Below, one piece after another: positions 13,591 to 16,862 of a stretch of DNA of 16,862 nt (its first letter is position 1; each line of letters opens with the position of its first letter). The translations under genes and the position numbers were made by a program. The stretch comes from Lachnospiraceae bacterium UBA3332. GTDB taxonomy: Bacteria > Bacillota > Clostridia > Lachnospirales > Lachnospiraceae. Location of the stretch: NCBI GenBank assembly GCA_002361095.1, contig DERU01000288.1:1-16862 (forward strand). Direction: 5' to 3'. Below the pieces are notes generated by a model. That model had not been told where the DNA came from. It saw only the letters and a program-made list of their open reading frames with translations, and did not search any database.

Positions 13591-15714
13591 CTACACCTCA
13601 AACAACAGATCCGCATACACCGGAAAGGGCCAGAAACTCCGATCCACCATGGTTTCCAGCGTATCCGCCGCACTGCGCAGTTCCCCCATGGCCGGCACCA
13701 CCCTGTCCCTGTAAAAAAACGCCTGCTCCTTAACATCCTCTTTCATCCCGGCGCCCTCCCTGGTTGTCCACCGCAGGGCCTCCAGCGCTCCCTGTGCCGC
13801 AGCCAGCTGCCGGTTCACATCACGCAAAAGCGTGGCAGCCGCGTCCGGCTCTACCCCTGCCGTCCGGGAAGCGTTCACCGTTTCCGCCAGTGTCCTGACA
13901 TAACGCAGCACCGCCGGCAGGATTTCCCGATCCGCCATATCAATCATTGTCCGCGCCTCGATATTGACGGTTTTGACATAGGTTTCATACAAAATTTCTT
14001 TGCGGGCGGCAAGTTCCGTGCGGCTGTAAATACCGAAACGCTCATACAGCCTGACGGCCTTATCCGCCGTCAGGGCCTCCACGGAATCAATCATTCCCTT
14101 ATAATGGGGCAGCCCCCTGCGCTTTGCCTCCCGCTCCCAGGACCGGGAGTACCCGTCCCCGCTGAAAATGATACGGCGGTGTTTCGCCATATATTCCTTA
14201 ATCAAATCATGTACCGCAATCTCAAAATTCTCTCTCCCTGCCGCTTCCAACCGGTCCGCCGCCTCGCAAAAGGCTTCCGCCACAATCGCGTTTATGGTGG
14301 TGGTAGGACTGCCGATGGAATCGGAGGAACCCACCATGCGGAACTCAAACTTATTTCCGGTAAAGGCAAAAGGGGATGTCCGGTTTCTGTCTGTGGCATC
14401 CATATGTAAATCCGGAACCGTGGACACGCCGGTGCGCAAAGTAGATCCCTCCAGACAGGAGGATGCCTCCCCGGTTTCCACCAGCTGGCGCACCACATCC
14501 TCCAGCTGGGTACCCAAAAACACGGACAGGATGGTCGGCGGCGCCTCGTTTCCCCCCAGCCGCTGGTCGTTTCCCACGTTGGCGGCGCTGCGGTGCAGCA
14601 AATCCGCATGGGTATCCACCGCCTTCATCACGCAGGCCAGCACCAGCAGAAACTGAATATTATCGTTGGGAGTTTCCCCCGGATCCAGCAAATTGACGCC
14701 GGTATCCGTACAGATCGACCAGTTATCGTGTTTTCCGGAACCGTTGACATTGGCAAACGGCTTCTCATGCAGCAGGCAGCGCAAATTGTGCCGCTCCGCC
14801 ACTTTTTTCATGGTTTCCATCACCAGCTGGTTATGGTCCATGGCGATGTTGGCCGTCTCATAAACCGGCGCCAGTTCATGCTGCCCGGGCGCCACCTCGT
14901 TATGCTGGGTCTTGGCCGTCACCCCCAGTTTCCACAGTTCCACGTTTAAATCTTTCATAAAAGCGCCCACCCGCTCCCGGATAACGCCGAAATAATGATC
15001 TTCCAATTCCTGTCCCTTGGGAGCCGGCGCGCCAAACAGCGTCCTTCCGGAAAAAACCAAATCTTTGCGCTGTAAATATTTGCTGCGGTCGATCAAAAAA
15101 TACTCCTGCTCCGCCCCCACAAAAGGAATAACCTTTTTGGCCGTTGTGTGCGGATCGAAAAGCCGCACGATGCGCATCGCCTGCACCGAAAGCGCTTCCA
15201 TGGAACGGAGCAGCGGGGTTTTTTTATCCAAGGCTTCCCCCTTATAGGAACAAAAAGCGGTGGGCACACACAAAATCACCCCCGTGGCGTCCTCCTTCAG
15301 GAAAGCCGGGGACGTGATATCCCACACCGTATAGCCCCGGGCCTCAAAGGTGGAGCGCAGGCCGCCGGAGGGAAAAGAGGACGCGTCCGCCTCCCCCTTG
15401 ATCAGTTCCTTTCCCGAAAAATCCAAAAGCATCTTACCGCTGGCATCGGGGTGGGTCACAAAGGAATCGTGCTTCTCCGCCGTAATGCCGGTGAGCGGCT
15501 GAAACCAGTGGGTATAATGGGTCGCGCCGTGTTCCACCGCCCAGTCCTTCATCGCCTTTGCCACCACATCCGCAGTAGCGCCGGAAAGTTCCCCTCCGTT
15601 CTCCATCACGCGCCGCACTTCCTCATACGCCTTTTTGGGCAGACGTTCCTGCATTTTCCCCAGCGTAAAAACATTTTCCCCAAACAGCTTCTCGATATTG
15701 ATAATCCCTTCCAT
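13591..15714 (-). CDS. glnN: Type III glutamine synthetase
   Basis: A 707-residue cytoplasmic enzyme of the length typical for GSIII (about 700, against about 450 for GSI). It makes glutamine from glutamate, ammonia and ATP. Visible features are the GSIII N-terminus with THWFQPLTGITAEKHDSF (67-84), the metal-binding GAEQEYFLID (200-209), HNEVAPGQHELAPV (271-284), the NVNGSGKHDNWS block (322-333) with the active-site His/Asn, GNEAPPTIL (388-396) and NKFEFRMVGSSDS further on. The C-terminal helical extension specific for GSIII is complete. No nitrogen-responsive element is visible; the gap to the U32 gene upstream is only 34 nt, so it may be co-transcribed. AGGAAG lies close to the ATG and GGAGG a little further upstream. 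Confidence 0.94.
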   Translation of the reverse strand: MEGIINIEKLFGENVFTLGKMQERLPKKAYEEVRRVMENGGELSGATADVVAKAMKDWAVEHGATHYTHWFQPLTGITAEKHDSFVTHPDASGKMLLDFSGKELIKGEADASSFPSGGLRSTFEARGYTVWDITSPAFLKEDATGVILCVPTAFCSYKGEALDKKTPLLRSMEALSVQAMRIVRLFDPHTTAKKVIPFVGAEQEYFLIDRSKYLQRKDLVFSGRTLFGAPAPKGQELEDHYFGVIRERVGAFMKDLNVELWKLGVTAKTQHNEVAPGQHELAPVYETANIAMDHNQLVMETMKKVAERHNLRCLLHEKPFANVNGSGKHDNWSICTDTGVNLLDPGETPNDNIQFLLVLACVMKAVDTHADLLHRSAANVGNDQRLGGNEAPPTILSVFLGTQLEDVVRQLVETGEASSCLEGSTLRTGVSTVPDLHMDATDRNRTSPFAFTGNKFEFRMVGSSDSIGSPTTTINAIVAEAFCEAADRLEAAGRENFEIAVHDLIKEYMAKHRRIIFSGDGYSRSWEREAKRRGLPHYKGMIDSVEALTADKAVRLYERFGIYSRTELAARKEILYETYVKTVNIEARTMIDMADREILPAVLRYVRTLAETVNASRTAGVEPDAAATLLRDVNRQLAAAQGALEALRWTTREGAGMKEDVKEQAFFYRDRVVPAMGELRSAADTLETMVDRSFWPFPVYADLLFEV

Positions 15715-15748
15715 ACTTCCTCACAATCCTCCGCTTTTTCCGGATCCT

Positions 15749-16862
15749 TTACAGCCGTTTTCCTATTCCGGCACGAAGCAGATCGAAACATTCCGCCTCC
15801 CCTGAAGAAAGGGTCAGCCACAAAACCTGCCTGGGATGGGGCGCGCTTTCCACCCGGTTTCCTTCCCCATCCTCCATCTTTTCCACCACGGCGGTTATGT
15901 CCCTGCCGTCCGGTTTCATAATCTCGATCCTGTCCCCGGCGCAAAATTTGTTGTGCTGCTCGATACGCACGCGCCCTGCCGCATCTTTTTCATAGACGAT
16001 TCCCAGGTAAACGGCATCGCTGTGGTAAGTGCTGTTATCATAAATCTGCGTAGTCTCATCCGGTTTCCCATAATAAAAACCGGTGGTGAACGGACGGTAG
16101 GTACATTTTCCGATTTCCCTGCGATACCATTCCATATGTTCCCGATAGGTTTCCCCGGACTCCAGACAGTCATCGATGGCCTTACGGTACGTCCTTGCAA
16201 CCGTGGCCACATAGAGGGCGTTTTTCATCCTCCCCTCCACCTTGAAACTGTCGATGCCGGTATCCAGCAGATCAGGAATATGCCCTACCATGCACAGGTC
16301 TTTGGAATTAAAAAGGTAGGTTCCCCTCTCGTTTTCGTATACCGGATAATATTCCCCAGGTCTTGTCTCCTCCACCACCGCATATTTCCAACGGCACGGG
16401 TGGGTACATGCCCCCTGATTGGCATCCCGTCCGGTAAAATAATTGCTCAGCAGACATCTGCCGGAATAGGAAATACACATGGCTCCATGCACAAAGGTCT
16501 CGATCTCCAGTTCATCCGGGATATTGGCACGAAGCTCCCGAATCTCCTCCAGAGACAGCTCTCTTGCTGATACAACACGGCTGGCCCCCAGCTGATACCA
16601 GAACTGATAGGTTCCATAATTCGTATTATTTGCCTGGGTACTGATATGACGCTCAATCTCCGGGCAAACCTCTTTTGCAATCATAAATACCCCTGGATCC
16701 GCAATAATCAGTGCATCCGGATGGATTTCCTTCAATTCCCGGAAATATTCCCGTACCCCTTCCAGATCCTTATTGTGCGCCAGAATATTTGCCGTTACAT
16801 ATACTTTTACATCATGCGCATGGGCAAATGCAATCCCCTCCCGCATATCTTCCATAGAAAAA
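15749..16862 (-). CDS. U32 peptidase family protein, 5' end beyond the window
   Basis: Residues from the frame at the edge (Phe-Ser before MEDMREGIAFAHAHDVKVYV) to the stop are visible, about 370 in total; roughly 40-45 N-terminal residues should lie outside the window, since family members have about 410. The U32 signature is complete (ETFVHGAMCISYSGRCLLS), followed by ACTHPCRW; these cysteines match the iron-sulfur ligands of the family. EGRMKNALYVATV and a C-terminal barrel domain follow. Relatives such as TrhP (YegQ) of E. coli and YrrN/YrrO of Bacillus act in prephenate-dependent hydroxylation of tRNA wobble uridine, so a tRNA modification role is more likely than proteolysis. It could instead be an RlhA-type rRNA enzyme, but its length fits the TrhP2/YrrO type. 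The 34-nt gap to glnN suggests co-transcription. Confidence 0.9.
   Translation of the reverse strand, partial: FSMEDMREGIAFAHAHDVKVYVTANILAHNKDLEGVREYFRELKEIHPDALIIADPGVFMIAKEVCPEIERHISTQANNTNYGTYQFWYQLGASRVVSARELSLEEIRELRANIPDELEIETFVHGAMCISYSGRCLLSNYFTGRDANQGACTHPCRWKYAVVEETRPGEYYPVYENERGTYLFNSKDLCMVGHIPDLLDTGIDSFKVEGRMKNALYVATVARTYRKAIDDCLESGETYREHMEWYRREIGKCTYRPFTTGFYYGKPDETTQIYDNSTYHSDAVYLGIVYEKDAAGRVRIEQHNKFCAGDRIEIMKPDGRDITAVVEKMEDGEGNRVESAPHPRQVLWLTLSSGEAECFDLLRAGIGKRL

Noticed and set aside
15715..15748. Glutamine riboswitch or nitrogen-responsive leader before glnN
   Set aside because: The gap is only 34 nt, too short for such an element, and no matching structure is visible.
14104..15921. 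Several plus-strand open frames opposite glnN
   Set aside because: All are shadows of the type III glutamine synthetase coding frame.

Overview
The window looks like a chromosomal segment of a Gram-positive anaerobe of the Clostridia, most likely Lachnospiraceae. This rests on strong AAGGAGG-type ribosome binding sites, the gene families present (type III glutamine synthetase, U32 peptidase-like tRNA hydroxylation protein, paired half-ABC exporters, DUF4867) and moderate GC. It is an inference from content, because no rRNA or species marker is present.

Region 1 (1 to about 2095) is visibly AT-rich and foreign-looking. It holds a two-gene minus-strand unit (a 61-aa basic small protein, then a DUF2971 protein). 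The unit has a strong extended -10 promoter and a structured leader, and an open frame runs off the left edge behind it. To the right lies gene-poor debris: a 30-codon stub resembling the start of a phage structural protein, and a 55-nt imperfect palindrome. This DNA abuts the broken N-terminal part of a polysaccharide deacetylase (2087-2605), whose NodB domain stops about 40 residues in. I read this as one end of an integrated or decayed mobile element that split the deacetylase.

Region 2 (2606-4076) carries, divergently, a 414-aa soluble protein made of two tandem copies of a module resembling the C-terminal part of the flagellar cap protein FliD. It ends at a perfect 30-bp palindromic terminator that can also serve the opposing sugar operon.

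Region 3 (4106-9098) is a pentose/deoxysugar catabolic locus. On the minus strand are xylB (xylulokinase), a DUF4867 protein and an L-fucose/L-arabinose isomerase-family enzyme. Divergent to it is a LacI-family regulator with a sugar-binding domain. The 316-bp divergent intergenic region contains a repeated GTGC-RCGG-GCAC palindrome. One copy lies exactly in the 17-bp spacer of the xylB promoter, a second lies in the xylB leader and a third lies nearer lacI, which suggests repression by the LacI protein. No sugar transporter is in the window.

Region 4 (9181-9789) is one unrecognised six-helix membrane protein. Region 5 (9894-16862, all minus strand) runs from a U32 family protein (cut by the right edge) through type III glutamine synthetase (glnN) to two full ABC exporter half-transporters that overlap by 4 nt and very probably form a heterodimer.

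I found no tRNA, rRNA, CRISPR array, intact insertion sequence or complete defence system. The most noteworthy observations are the split deacetylase at the element boundary, the operator layout of the sugar locus, and the duplicated FliD-like protein.
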